Below, in pieces: positions 22,035-33,600 of a DNA stretch of 64,000 bases (position 1 is the stretch's first letter; each line of letters begins with the position of its first letter). Source of the DNA: Vitrella brassicaformis (lineage: Eukaryota > Sar > Vitrellaceae). Position numbers and translations under genes: made by a program. The notes below the pieces were generated by a model that made no database searches, was not told where the DNA came from, and saw only the letters and a program-made list of their open reading frames with translations. The stretch covers positions 305,276 through 369,275 of the forward strand of contig CDMY01000436.1 in NCBI GenBank assembly GCA_001179505.1. The letters are read 5' to 3'.

Positions 22035-22754
22035 ATGTCGGCGCCTATAGACCCTCACAAGGTGTCCGGCGGCGGTCGTCTGCAGCGGCCAGAGCAGCGG
22101 GTGGAGATAGAGAAGGTCAACAACGTCTGGGGGTCCACGGCCGGCGCCGGGAGTGACTTCTTCCACGTGTACCGCAAGCACCGGCGCATCGAGATGGACC
22201 GCCTCAAGAAGATGGACGAGGACTGGGAGGCGCAGCAGGAGACCGAGGAGATGCTCAAGCGCAAGCAGGACAGGGAGAGGGCGGCCGAGACCGAGAGGCG
22301 CAAGAAGGCACAGAGGCGACACAAGCGCAAGGAGAACAAGGAGCGCGCCAAGGAGCTCAAGAAGACCGCTGAGACCATGAACCAGTTCAAGAACGACGGC
22401 TCCTTCCTCGACCAGGTCCTCGCTGACGCCCCGGCAGCCAGCAGCACTGACCACAAGCGTGACAGCCAAGCGGCAGAGAACGGCACACACACCTCACCCG
22501 CTGACCAGCCACCCGCCAAGAGGCCGAGAACTGACGACTCATCGGCAGTCCAAGATGGCAGCGAGGAGGAGGCAGCCTCGCTAGATCAGTTGAAGGCGCA
22601 GGTGGCCAGCTTCAAGGCGGCTGCCGAGGGTGAGGGCGGCGGGAAGGGGGAGGCTGCGAGGCCGGCCGGCAAGAACGAGGGTGCGATTCCCAAGAGTGCG
22701 GCGCAGATGAGGAGCGACCAAAATTTGGTGGTGACCGACGAGACCCAGGGATGA
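22035..22754 (+). CDS. PRKRIP1: PRKRIP1 homologue (spliceosome-associated)
   Basis: Single-exon gene of 239 codons from ATG 22035 to TGA 22752-22754. The conserved family block is near the N-terminus: VNNVWGSTAGAGSDFFHVYR, then KHRRIEMDRLKKMDEDWEAQ, followed by a long basic helix (about residues 75-115, ERRKKAQRRHKRKENKER). The C-terminal half is low-complexity, with a likely nuclear signal PPAKRPR near residue 157. PRKRIP1 is known from human work as a PKR-binding protein and a component of late spliceosomes, where its long helix lies along the core. It is notable as an intronless gene among intron-rich neighbours. The family call rests on the FFHVYRxxRRxExxR block. Confidence 0.9.
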   Translation: MSAPIDPHKVSGGGRLQRPEQRVEIEKVNNVWGSTAGAGSDFFHVYRKHRRIEMDRLKKMDEDWEAQQETEEMLKRKQDRERAAETERRKKAQRRHKRKENKERAKELKKTAETMNQFKNDGSFLDQVLADAPAASSTDHKRDSQAAENGTHTSPADQPPAKRPRTDDSSAVQDGSEEEAASLDQLKAQVASFKAAAEGEGGGKGEAARPAGKNEGAIPKSAAQMRSDQNLVVTDETQG

Positions 22755-23403
22755 GGGCATAGGATGTGGTGGGTTTGGTTGGGTTGTCAGAGAGAGGGAG
22801 GGAGGGAGGGAGGGAATGACTGTCTGCGTGTGATCGATTGACTAAGTGGTTGATGGGTGAACAAATCTTAACACTCACATCGTGACCGGTGGTCTCGATG
22901 ACTTTCCCTTTCGAACGAAGGTCATCGTGTCAGAGCTGTCCATTCACATGAAGCGCAGATAACATCGCGCGTGTGTGTGTCACAGACGAAACATGACACG
23001 GAAGCCAACAACTGGCTGCGTCGAGCCATGCCACGATCTGTTATTGTGAATCCTTGCTGACTGCGAACCATCGCATTCAATCAATCATTACACAGATGGG
23101 GGGATCGATCATGCAGTCAGTCCCCAGATGCGCAAACGAAGGCAACATATGCACACTCAAATCAACCAACCAACCCGTCTGTCTGCACACACATATGGAT
23201 CACCCCCCTGCATCTATTCATCCCCCCATCCGCTACTCAAACGCTGGTAGACACCGGTGCGCTCTGCAGCCAGCCAGCCGTATTGCCAATGCTGCAGCAG
23301 AGGAGGGAAGCACCCACCCAGATTTATCCGATGCATCGACACTGAAGTTGTGTCACGTCTCCCCAATCATGTTTCTCTGACCGTGTGGTATCTATCATGC
23401 CGT
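22755..23403. other. Gap between convergent genes
   Basis: No gene seen. It contains a (GGGA)n tract at about 22793-22815 and AT-richer DNA that probably includes both 3' untranslated regions. Confidence 0.6.
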
Positions 23404-25191
23404 CTATGGCGTCTGGCCATCGAGAAAGACGGGCGCGATGACGCCGAGTGACCGCCGAGCCCTGGCTGTGGTTTGCGGATGCCTGACGGGGAAGGCGTCG
23501 TCCGGGCTGCCCACCGGCTGCTCTGTCGTCGCCAGAACGACAGCCACTGCCACAGGACACAGAGAGAGACAAGGGCGCCTGCGTGACACCGTTTGATTTT
23601 CCCGTGCCCTCCCTCCGCTCACCGGCCTGACGGTTATCTGGAGGGACTCTGAATTCAACCCCTGCTATAAAGGGGTCGTCGAATGCCGTTAGCAGATGAG
23701 TCTGATATGCAGTTCCACCGTCCTCGGTCGTCACGACGGCTGAGCATCCCTCCAGCGGCGTGTGAGGCGACCGCGTCAGCAACGTGTCCAGATAGCCACC
23801 CCGAACACCACTGCACACACACAAACACACACAGAAGGAGAACACTCCACTTCTCCATCACGTTCGTTCCCCCACAGCAGTACCCACCGATGGACTTCTA
23901 TCTCCATGGCTTCGAAGTGGACGCCACTCCCCGTGTAGTGGTGAAGGATCATGTCCAAAATGAAGGCGCTCACAGACATCTCGGCGTACTCGGGTCCGAT
24001 TGCCCGCCAGCCGCCTTGTCCGCCGGCAGTGCACTCAATGATCGATCGGACGGGCGGGTCATCGCGCTTCATGTGCTGTTGGAAGGGGTGCTGCGACAGG
24101 GGGTGCACGTGATCAGTGGAGAGGGGAGGATTGAGAGTGACGGCGAACTCCGGCTCGTCGCGGATCGCCCGAATCTCGTTGGTGGTCGGGCCGCGGAACA
24201 CACAAGGGGAGGGGCCGTCCTGCTGACTGTCAGCGTGGCGGAAGACGAAATGGCGACCGACAATCATCCACTGTGCTGCCACACGGGGAAGGGACAAGTA
24301 GGCCTGAAACACACACATACAGAACGATGCAGCCGATTCTCCTCTTCGTGTGTGAGGTGCTGACGGTCTTTGTGTCGTGCTTCTGCAGATCTCTGGCATC
24401 GATGGTGATGGGCAGCTGGCAGTAATCACACTGCCCCGCCAGTCGTAGCCCATTCCCCACCTCCCCCCAGTCGCCCCCCTCCTCCATCAGCCAGAGCGCC
24501 TTCACCACACCACCGTCGCCCAGCTGGGGCGCAAACCGCACCACGCCCGTCAGACCCGCCTTGTCGATGGCGTCGGTCAGCCGACTGCCGAGGGCATCTC
24601 GGATGTGCCTCTTGAGGAGTCGAGCAGTCGTCCTGAGGCGGCCGACACCCGGCAGGTCTGTGGATGTCTGCAGACGAGCCATGGCGTCGGCCGAGAGGTC
24701 CTCCAACTTGGCCTGACCAGGACAGTGCAACGCACAACAGACAAACGATTAGCGAATCACTCGCGTGTATCGTGTGATGGTTTCATTGACCGATGCGTCA
24801 GTGCGCGGCTGAGGGAAGGTGGCCGACTTGACGAGGGCCTTCAGCGTGGCCTTGAGCTTGGCATACTGATGCAATGCGGCTATCATGTGAAGCGAACAAT
24901 CCTGCATGCGTGACACAGACACACACACAAACGGCAGATGTCTATCCGCCCTTGTTCTGCCGATGTCGCTTCGTGAGTGCTGCCTGCCTCTGGGCGTACG
25001 TACGTACCTACGATGAGAGATCTGAGGGGTCCAGTGCGGACAGGCGGTACATCAGACAGCTGATCTGCATGAAGAAGAGAAAACAAGCGTGGCCTGCCTG
25101 CCGGTGAGGCTGCCGATGGCTCAATTCCATGCTTGCTGACCTCCGAGTGCTTCTGTTCGAGCCCAGTCATGGTCACCACCCGCATCATCAT
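23404..25191 (-). CDS. Unknown conserved-looking protein
   Basis: I do not recognise the family. The reading starts at ATG 25191 or the in-frame ATG 25170 (MTGLEQKHSEVSKHG). Exons then give DCSLHMIAALHQYAKLKATL (about 24903-24789), AKLEDLSADAMARLQTSTDL through AGQCDYCQLPITIDARDL (about 24715-24372), a long exon with AAQWMIVGRHFVFRH and EMSVSAFILDMILHHYTGSG (about 24303-23887), then GGYLDTLLTRSPHTPLEGCS (about 23805-23625), and a last exon ending IAPVFLDGQTP. The CxxC in CDYCQLPI could be half of a zinc site. No signal peptide or membrane segment is evident. It runs divergently from the BTB-like gene at 25342. Confidence 0.6.
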
Positions 25192-25341
25192 TTTTCTGCC
25201 TTTCTCCCCTCAAGCGTTACACGACCAGCCCTACGACCCAAGTGCGGCTTCAGCAATTTCGCTTCTTTGGAGCCTTTAAGGGCAGTGGAGGCCTGCTGGC
25301 GCGCAATTAGAGTCAGGTGTCGCAGCATCTCTGTCGGCGTC
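25192..25341. promoter_or_regulatory. Short divergent promoter region
   Basis: About 150 bases between the ATG at 25191 (-) and the ATG at 25342 (+). It must contain both 5' regions. Confidence 0.4.
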
Positions 25342-26918
25342 ATGTCTGCGAGTCAGCCCATCTCGGTCAAGTTCGAGGGCTCTGATGACACTCTGACCAT
25401 ATCAGAGGCCGTGGCGCAGCAGTACACCTTCTTCCAAGCCGTAAGGAACCGATCATGCCAGTGCATGTATGGCAGGGTGCAAGATCTGACTGCTTTCTGT
25501 GTGCTGTGTGCTGCAGTTGCTGGACGGCGGTTTCCAGGAGTCGGCCGAGCGCACAGTGACGCTCAAAGAGATCTCCCGGCCAATCGCTGGCGTGGTGCTG
25601 CAGACGAGGAACGACATGCTCAAAGATATCACCCGAGAGGTGCGCAGGCACTCCGCTGTCGGTCCCTCGTGTGCTCCCCTCTCTCATTACCCGTTCGTCT
25701 GTGTGTGTCTGGTGTGCTGCAGAATCTGTTGGACTGTGTTGTTGGGCTTGACTTCCTGGATCCCGTGGCCAAAGACCGACCGAAGCTCATCGAAGACCTC
25801 GGCCGCAAGGTACACCGGGAGGGAGGGAGGGAGGGAGGGAGGGCGGATGGATTTGTCATCAATCAGATGTGCAATGACGTGCTGTGCAATGTGCCATGTC
25901 AGGTGCTTCGCAATCGGTGGCACGACGACCAGGACCTCTGCCGGGCGATGCTCAAAATGGCATTCGACAGACCACTCATCAGGTGCGCAGGGCACCCAAC
26001 AAGACGATGGATGACTCGTGTGTGTGGATCCTTCGTGCCGTCTTTCCCTCCGTCCAGGTCCTTGATTAGTGGCCATTCTGACCTGCGGCTGGCCTGTGCC
26101 CCCTTCATCGTAGAGAACGCCGAACAGGTGGCCGCTCAGTGGGTGACCAACTCCTCTGATGGTGACGTCATGCGGGACTTCGTTACCCACTTGCTGCGAG
26201 ACCTCAAGTGCTTGATTGATGAGGGCACCTGTGCGGTGAAGCTCGAGACGCTCAAACGATTCCTGATGGACGCCACCGGCTCAGCAAGCTTCAATGAGGC
26301 GGTGAGTCAGTCAATGAGTGAGCACAAAGGCCAGCCAGCCAGCCCCATCTGGTTGAGTGTGTGCAGAGCGCTGCCATCCTCGAGTGTGAGAGGCTGGCAG
26401 ACGAGGGCATGATTGTGATCAACGAGCCCGGCGGCGCCATCGCCCGCGACGATTCTTTCTCCGTTGCGATCCACGGCGCAAAGCACGGTGCGTTCGGTGG
26501 CGAGTGCGACTACTCACTCTCACTAGGGGCGCTTCACCCGATTCCCAGTGCTGGCGGCAGTGCGGATATCCCTCTGAAAGACGTGCGTGCATTTACGGTG
26601 TCGGCCGAGTATCTCCATAGCTCCGATGACCCCCATAATGTCTTCTGCTTCTCGCCGCATGCCAACCTCTCTGTTGACGGCGGGGATGGCGGCAGCATCA
26701 GCATACAGGAGACATACCGCTTCCAATGCACCGACTCGCACACTGGCGAGCCGCTGCCGGTCTTTTCTATGGGGCTCCTCGGCAGTGCACCAAGCGCCAC
26801 ACACTCCATGGGGCTCCTCGGCGCCGGCCTGACCGTGACCATCCCATTCAACCGCCACGAGGCCTTCAGCGACAAGGAGACCAAGGTCAAGGACATCAAG
26901 GCCACCGTGACGATTTGA
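25342..26918 (+). CDS. BTB/Skp1-fold-like protein, ORF 1
   Basis: Start ATG 25342 gives MSASQPISVKFEGSDDTLTI, then FFQALLDGGFQESAERTVTL, a pattern like the first half of a BTB/Skp1 domain. LLDCVVGLDFLDPVAKDRPK in the third exon resembles the BTB helical part. Later exons give NRWHDDQDLCRAMLKMAFD, QWVTNSSDGDVMRDFVTHLL and a large exon (26367-26918) with DVRAFTVSAEYLHSSDDPHN and a short internal repeat (HSMGLLGAG after MGLLGSAPSAT). It ends at TGA 26916-26918. The same frame remains open after the stop and joins in phase to exons up to 27528, so this may be only the first part of a longer product. BTB proteins commonly act as adaptors; the function here is not established. Confidence 0.7.
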
Positions 26919-26930
26919 CACCTGCCCATG

Positions 26931-27528
26931 AGGTGCGTGGCTGCGGACGTTCGATGGATGGTGTGGTCGGTATGGTGTGATGCAATAATGGTGCGCAGGT
27001 GTCTCGTCCTGCACTGCTTGCGAATGATGATCATGGAGCAGCAGTGGGACGACATCCAAGCGATGGGCAGCGCTATCATCAATGAGGTAGAGGGCTAAAT
27101 AGACGACCCGAGCAACGGGAGGGATGGATGTCATGTCGTCCCTGTTGTGTGTTCGTGTCGATATTCCATAGGTGGTTGACCACATATCAGTGTATTTGGC
27201 GCACATCAGGGCGGAAGGTGTGTCGCCGCTGCGAGTGCTGACGGCATGGCTGGGCTCCAGGGGCAACGACGCGCCGCGCATTGCCCGGTGGTACTTCGGG
27301 GAGCTGCTCAAGGCATCCATGACACCCCAAGTTTTCAAGGCGCACCCCCCCGACATTGCACCCTTCCTGCGACGAATGGTGCGCCTCGGCTACAAGGATT
27401 GGCTGCTCAACCAGCTCCTCCAGAGTTCGGTCCTTCGCGAGATAATGGGGTCGGTACTGGACGACTATCTCAAGGACGACGGCTCGGATGGCCAGCCGCC
27501 GAGAAAGAGGGCGAAGGTCCAGTTGTGA
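26931..27528 (+). CDS. Downstream in-frame ORF 2 (readthrough extension, second cistron or separate gene)
   Basis: Four codons after the TGA at 26916-26918, the same frame has ATG AG and a GT donor. Joined to exon 27000-27087 (CLVLHCLRMMIMEQQWDDIQ ... SAIINE) and exon 27173-27528 (VVDHISVYLAHIRAEGVSPL, RIARWYFGELLKASMTPQVF, MVRLGYKDWLLNQLL) it ends at TGA 27526-27528 after PPRKRAKVQL, a likely nuclear signal. The splice phases work only in the frame of ORF 1. No independent upstream promoter gap is present. It is helical by appearance, and the family is not recognised. Confidence 0.6.
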
Positions 27529-27576
27529 TGGATGGATGGATGCATGGATGTGGGACGGCGGATTCATGTACTGCTC

Positions 27577-27644
27577 ACTGGCCAGCTGATATGTGAGACG
27601 TCTTTTGATCCTCTATCTATGACTGCACATATCAGCTGGCCAGT
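27577..27644. terminator. 19-base perfect inverted repeat between convergent genes
   Basis: Arms ACTGGCCAGCTGATATGTG (27577-27595) and its exact reverse complement (27626-27644) are separated by a 30-base loop. It lies about 50 bases after the stop of the plus-strand gene and 260 bases past the stop of the minus-strand HAD gene. It could act in 3'-end formation or give a hairpin RNA; that role is inferred. Confidence 0.7.
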
Positions 27645-27905
27645 CTTTTGTCTTATGAGTGTGACCAAGATTTTTATGCCAGTCAGTGTGATATCCGGCT
27701 GTAAGTGGCCGTACGTACATCGATCCGTGTATGTATGTAACATCGTCTCTCATGCACAACGAATGGTGTCTGTCCACAGACCACCGTGTCATCAACATGC
27801 GGCGGTGCTGTGCCCTCTCGCCCCCTCACCCACCCACTCACTTGCACTCACGAGCCACGTCACGCGCTTTTTTTCTCTGTCTGTACACTTCGACTTGTAT
27901 GTTCA

Positions 27906-29349
27906 TCAGCCAGCCACAGCCTTCATCGATCCACTCGACACGCACACGTCAACAGCCACGCCCCCACCCCCAATGCCCTCCCCCATATCGACGTGCACAG
28001 AGGAGGAAGGCGCGGCGAGGGGCAGCTGCAGGTGTCGTGCGAGGGCTGCGAGTGAGTCGACTGAGAGGTCGGCCAGCTCGCGAAACTCTTGATTCTTGTG
28101 GTTCTCTATCAGACACGTCCATGCGCCTGCAGCCAATGGATGGGGACAGACACCAGTGGATGGATGCGGCACAGTTCACGGCTCGCCGTGTGCATCTCTG
28201 TCTGTCTGACCTGCGCCTTTGCCGCACAGCATGTCGTCCCTAAAGTCGCCAACAAACATGCAATCCTCAGGAGATACGCCCCACTGTAATGGACAGAAGT
28301 AAGCGCAATCGACGGCTATGTCATACGGTGAGTGGGTGGTCTCGTTGTTTGTTTGACCTGGTTGGCAAGGTGGAAACAGACGGCCGGCGAGGGCTTGACG
28401 GGCATCGAGAGGGTCTCACACTCGTCACGAGAGATGATGGCATCGAAGGAAGCCCCGTTGCACTCCAGCATCGACGCAAAGTGAGCCGCCTGACGCCATC
28501 ACAATGCACACGCATATGCACTCACTTCCGAAGGCCTTTGTTCGCCTGTCTGCCTGACCTGACCTGTTTCCTGGAGTTGCGCGTCACAAGTGCAGTCTTC
28601 ACGTCAGGGCGAGACCGCCGGAGGGCAGCCAGCAACTGGATGAATCGATATGATCCACACACACACACACACACACACAGGAGATCGGTACCTGCCTGTC
28701 TTCCTTTCTCTGTGTGTGGGTCACTGACCTCTCTGCAGTATGGTTGCAGTGCCAGCTCTGCGGCCCCTTCGGCCTCGACCTCATCCTGAGTGAAGAACGA
28801 GTAAGGGAGGAATGACATACGACGATGGACACAAGCGCGCTGTGTTTGCGGCAACAGTGCTCACAATGATCTGCATGGCCCTAGCATACTCATCCGGCGA
28901 GTCGCCATACCGCTCCTTCAGCGTACGCTGACACACACGCCATACAAGCGAGTCCATCTGTGTGTGCGTGTCGGTGTCGTACTGTTGCGTCTGGAGCTTA
29001 CGAGGACGTCTTCATGCGGGGGAATGCCGAGCCTCTCCTTCATCTTGGTAAAGTCAATCTGGTGCGGCAGAGTGAGGGTCCCATCCATATCGAACAGCAC
29101 ACCAGCCAGCTGGAACCACACACAGAAGACACTCGCTCTTCGCTCATTCAAGTCCGGCATGCTCACCTTGTTTGGGTCAAATTGCCTGCCCTGCGCTCCC
29201 TCCTGTCGGCTGCTCTCCATTGCTGCGCTGCTGAAGAGCCGCACTGCCGGTGAGATGAGGCTCGGAGATGCGAGATGGAAAGATCTGCGATTGGCACCGA
29301 AGGAATGAGCGCTTCGCAGTACGTGCAGAGGCACACCCAGGCTCTTCAT
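27906..29349 (-). CDS. HAD-superfamily phosphatase, probably organelle-targeted
   Basis: Haloacid dehalogenase-like hydrolase, predicted to dephosphorylate a small metabolite. From ATG 29349 the first about 45 residues are Ser/Arg-rich with few acids (MKSLGVPLHVLRSAHSFGAN ... SSAAMESSRQ), suggesting a mitochondrial or plastid transit peptide. Motif I is GVLFDMDGTLTLPHQIDF (about 29090), with both catalytic Asp. Motif II is TALVTRNSRKQ (about 28590), motif III the Lys in SMPVKPSPAVC (about 28395) and motif IV MFVGDFRDDM (about 28240). About eight exons; the C-terminus reads GSMKAVAG before TGA 27906-27908. The cap region (KERYGDSPDEYARAMQII) is small and helical, as in C1-cap HADs. All four motifs are intact, so it should be active; the substrate is unknown. 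It is divergent from apicortin. Confidence 0.85.
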
Positions 29350-29649
29350 CAACCCCTCAGAAGGAACGAGTGTCTCCCCCGCGTCTGCGAGCTTAGCTGA
29401 GCTCAGCTGAGAGAGCGGTTTCACGAAATGTCCTAAGCGGCCTGACGGCCAAGTCCCATGTCTTTCACGCACAATCAAACGACGACACGCAACAGGAATC
29501 ACCCACGCACGCTCCACATGCACAGAGGAACCCAAGGAACACTCACGAGGCCTCCTGAGCTCAGCTGAGGGTTTCCCCCGGAAGGCCCCCAGTCTCTTGG
29601 CACGTCGCATACCGACACACTAACCAACCAACCAACCAAGACGCCAAGA

Positions 29650-30528
29650 ATGGCACTTTCAAGCGCTGTCGGCCGCCACCGCAACATATTCGAGAAACTG
29701 TGTGATCCCTCCCTCTATACAGGTACCCGGTTGCAAAGCAGCATCGCAGCAAAACTGCTGCCTTCCCCGATTGTCTGCAGGAGCACATAGGGAGCGATTC
29801 GATGAGAACGGCAAGGGCAGAGGGCTGGCGGGACGAGAGTAGGCAGCACACTCAGCTTTGCTCGTATGCCTGGCCCTGTTGTGTCTCGTGTAGATACGTG
29901 TATTACGTTGATGGGATGACTGAGAGCCCCACGCGATGCCACGAGGTATACTCGTCTGTGAGGGAGAGACCCAAACGCAAACCGCTCAGAAGACCTCCCG
30001 CGCTCAAAGGTAGATGGATGGCCCATGACCTCCACGACCGCCATTGTGGCCATTGTTCTCCTGTGTTTGTGTTCATGCAGAGCGTATGTCCGGGGCGTCA
30101 GGCGGTGTCTATGCCTAGCCATCGCACGCCATTGACTTTTTGGACGACAGACCGCCGAGGGCGAAGCTCATATGGCTGTACAGAAACGGAGACAAGAAAC
30201 ACCTGGTGACAAGACGCTCACAAACGAGACACAAGCGTCGGGTATATGCGTCTCTCTCTCTCTCTTCATTCAGGGCTCTCCCTCCTTCGTGCGGCCGCAT
30301 GTGCAGTCGCTGGACCTGCTGTATCGTGAAGCGTCAGCTGAGATCCGCCTGCTCACCGGGCCGGTCAAACGTCTGTATGACCAACATCTGGAGGCAATCA
30401 GAGACATAGACGACCTCACCGACGGCGGCAAGTATCTCTGCTGCGCCGGCGAGCAGCCATGTATGGAGAAGCTGGACCATTTCCTCTCTGACTACGTCGT
30501 ATGGCCGACTCTGCTGCACACGAGATAA
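29650..30528 (+). CDS. Apicortin (partial p25-alpha plus doublecortin domain)
   Basis: Microtubule-binding protein typical of apicomplexans and their relatives. Five exons join perfectly in phase: 29650-29722, 29781-29838, 29894-29945, 30119-30205 and 30274-30528, giving 174 residues. Residues about 13-50 form the partial p25-alpha (TPPP) segment: FEKLCDPSLYTG, then the signature HRERFDENGKGRGLAGRE and YVYYVDGM. The doublecortin domain follows: AKLIWLYRNGDKKH at about residues 70-85, then a middle with LLTGPVKRLYDQ and a C-terminal GGKYLCCAGEQ. The order p25-alpha then DCX defines apicortin. In Toxoplasma the equivalent protein stabilises the conoid fibres. The protein is small but complete, with no signal peptide. 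It starts about 300 bases from the divergent HAD gene and is convergent with CFAP52. Confidence 0.88.
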
Positions 30529-30667
30529 GCTGCACTGATGGTGGAGGGATGGATGGGAGACACACATCAATTGTAGCAGGCGATGCATCCATATGAACGA
30601 ATCCATTATATAGTGGTTGGCACGCGTCAGTTTGTCAACGGTCCGCTGAAGTGCTATCTACGTTCCA

Positions 30668-33600
30668 TTAATGCAGCCCCGACTCGTCTAGCGCAGCCTC
30701 TTGAACCTTCTCGGGGATCTTCCACATGAAGATCGCACCCTCCTGCAATGCAATTAACACAATCACACACATCCGCACACAGCACACCGACAAGGAATGG
30801 CGGTCTCTCTCTGTGTGTTGATTTGTTACCTGTCCGCACGTGACAGCGAAGCTCTGGTCCGGGGCGATGGCGCACGCAGTGATGCCCCCACTGTGGCCGA
30901 GGCCTGCGTGCTTGCACACCTACACACACACACACACACACAGGGGGAGAGAGAGGGACATGTACAGAGTATTGTCCCAGCTGAAGGGCCACCCACTGTG
31001 CAGTCCACTGCTGACCCCCTCGTCATAGTCCCAGAGCCTTGCGAGTTTGTCCTCTCCGCCGGTGAGGAAGTGGGAGCCGCTGCGGGTGATGGCCAGGCAC
31101 GTCAGCTCGCCCGTCTCACTCCCCTCCAACGCACGGATCGGCTGACCGTCAAACGCATCCCACCTACACACACACACACACACATGCATAGACATACACG
31201 ATTGGTTGGTGTGTCTGTCTGTGTCGGTTTAGTGCATGTGGGTATCTATCGACCAGACCACGTGAGCTTCCTGTCGGATCCTGTGGTGAGGATCTGTGAC
31301 TCGTCAGGGTGGTACACCAAAGCCTTGAACATCGTCGAATCGAACAAACACGACACCCTGACAAACCAAGGGGAGAGAGAGAGGGAGAGAGGCCATCCGA
31401 TTGAGTGTCGATCGACGTCTGTGGCTCTTCCTTCCCTCGCATCCCCCGGACGGACCTTGTGAAGGTGTTGAGGTCCCACACAATGACCGAGCCGTCAGAT
31501 GACGCAGACACTGCCTGCTGATCGTTCTCACGGATCTGACGAAACAGACGGACGCGACCGCATTGCCCTTTCGCCAGCCAGCTATGGGTTATGCGCATAT
31601 GATTTCACCTTGAGGCACCACACGCGTCCCCGGTGCTCCTTGAGCGAGGCCTCCATCGTCTGGGTCTGACTGCACCCACCCAAAGCACACGCAAAACAAG
31701 CGCCATGTTCATGTTGTGTGTCATGCATCTGCTTCCATACGTGCAGCATCTCACCCACCGCAGGATTTTCCACACACGCACTTCGCCATTCATGCCCCCG
31801 GACACCACCCGCCCGCAGTCCGACGTGCAGGCCAGGGCGGTGGCGCCGTTCTGGTGCGCATCGTGGATGGCGTACATCAGCCGGCCGCTCTGCGGCAGGA
31901 AGCCGCGAATCTTGCCGTCGGACCAACCTGACGAACGAACGAACGAACGAACAAACAAACAAGACACCAACATTGATATCGATGTGGTGTCTCGTCCTTT
32001 TTCAGTTCTGACCTGATACGATGGATTTGCCGTCCCTCATGAATGCGACGCAGTGGCACTCGAGGTTGGGCACCTGGATGCGCAGCAACTCCTGCCGTGT
32101 CTGCAGCACACACAATTGTCGCATCCAGAAGGCAATGAGCCACGGTCGTCATCCAGAAGGCACGGCTGACATACCTTGGCGTTCCAGACACGGATGTCGG
32201 TCATGGAACAGGTCGCAAACACCTTCGTTCGACACACAGAAAACACACGGAGAGAGCGAGGGACAATGATGGTCAGTTTGCTTGTGTATCGTTTGTTTGA
32301 TTTGTGTGCCTCCGAGTATCCGAATGGGAATGTGATGGCGTTGATGCGCTCTGAGTGGCACGTCGTCCGCAGCTCGGCCATCAGGGAATCACAGTCAACC
32401 TGGTATACATGGATGGAACACAAATCAAGGAGGCAGACGAGAAGCAGGTGTCTTGCGTGTCTCGGCCCCCTCACCCACCCAGTAGATGTTCGACTTGGAC
32501 GTGCCGCAGAAGAAGTGAGAGCCGTCGGGCGTGAGGGATATAGACGTCACCTCGCCCAACACCTGATTCTGGGTCCGCACACGCAGTGTCCCAGACGACA
32601 GCTGCAGTGGGTCGTGGCACCCGCAAGGGACAGGGAATCGACACGCAGAGGGTAACGTAACACGTCCGCAATGGATGAACGCCGATCCTGCTTATGTCAA
32701 TGTCAGTCACTTTATTCACTCACCTTGGCGAGTGTGCCATCGCCTGTTCCGATGATGATGTCTCCGTTGGGTATCATGACGCTGCACGTGATGCCACGCT
32801 TGAAGAACTCCTTCGGCGGGCCAGACTTTTTGAACAACCCTGCACACGAACAGCAACAGGGCTCCCGTATCATGTGTCTCATGTGTCGACGCTTACCTCT
32901 CTCCAGCCCGACTTCGAGCAGGTCGCCGCTCTGTGTGCCGCAGTAGAGCACCGTGTCCTCGGGATGCACCAGCAGCGACAGAGTGGTGCGGCGCAGCTTC
33001 CCTATGTTGCAGCCAGTGGGACGCAACTGACAAACACAAAACATGAGAGCATGACGTATCTATCAACCACCAGCGGACGGAATTTCATTGCTGTCACTCA
33101 CCTTCTTGTTAGGGAGGTCGAAGTTCCACAGTCTGACATGGTACTGGCCGCCCGACGCAAGGTGGAAATCCGACTTGGAGAAGAACGTCACAGACTTGGC
33201 CACCTCAGTTGCTGCCGGCGTGCCGCAGATCGGCGTCCCGCTCTCAACCTGCATTCACCGCACCCAGTCGGCAACAACTCTGACTGATGTCAATTGTTGC
33301 TTTGGCATCCGCACCTCCCAGATGACGATAGAGTTGTCGTCCTGCCCGCCCAGCGAGGCCATGAACTGCTCCGATGGCGAGAATGCGATGCACTGCACGG
33401 CCACCTTGTGCAGCCGCAGGCGATGCGTCGCCTTGCGGCTCTCGAAATCCCATATGATCATGTCCGCCTGAAGGAGTGACACCAGCAGGTGAAAGAGAGA
33501 GACGGGTGCATCACATCACACCAGTGGAGAGAACAGCAGCTTACGGGGAAGCCCATGAAGGTCTTCTGTCCTGACGCCAGATACTTGCCGGAGGCGGACA

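Noticed and set aside
26916-26918. TGA as a reassigned sense codon throughout the genome
   Set aside because: TGA ends many clearly complete genes here (for example PRKRIP1, the carrier, C2-STPGR), so a general code change is excluded; only local readthrough remains possible.
30076-30118. A start at ATG 30086 for the doublecortin gene
   Set aside because: That frame meets TAG just before the DCX exon, whereas the five-exon model from 29650 joins p25-alpha and DCX in phase.
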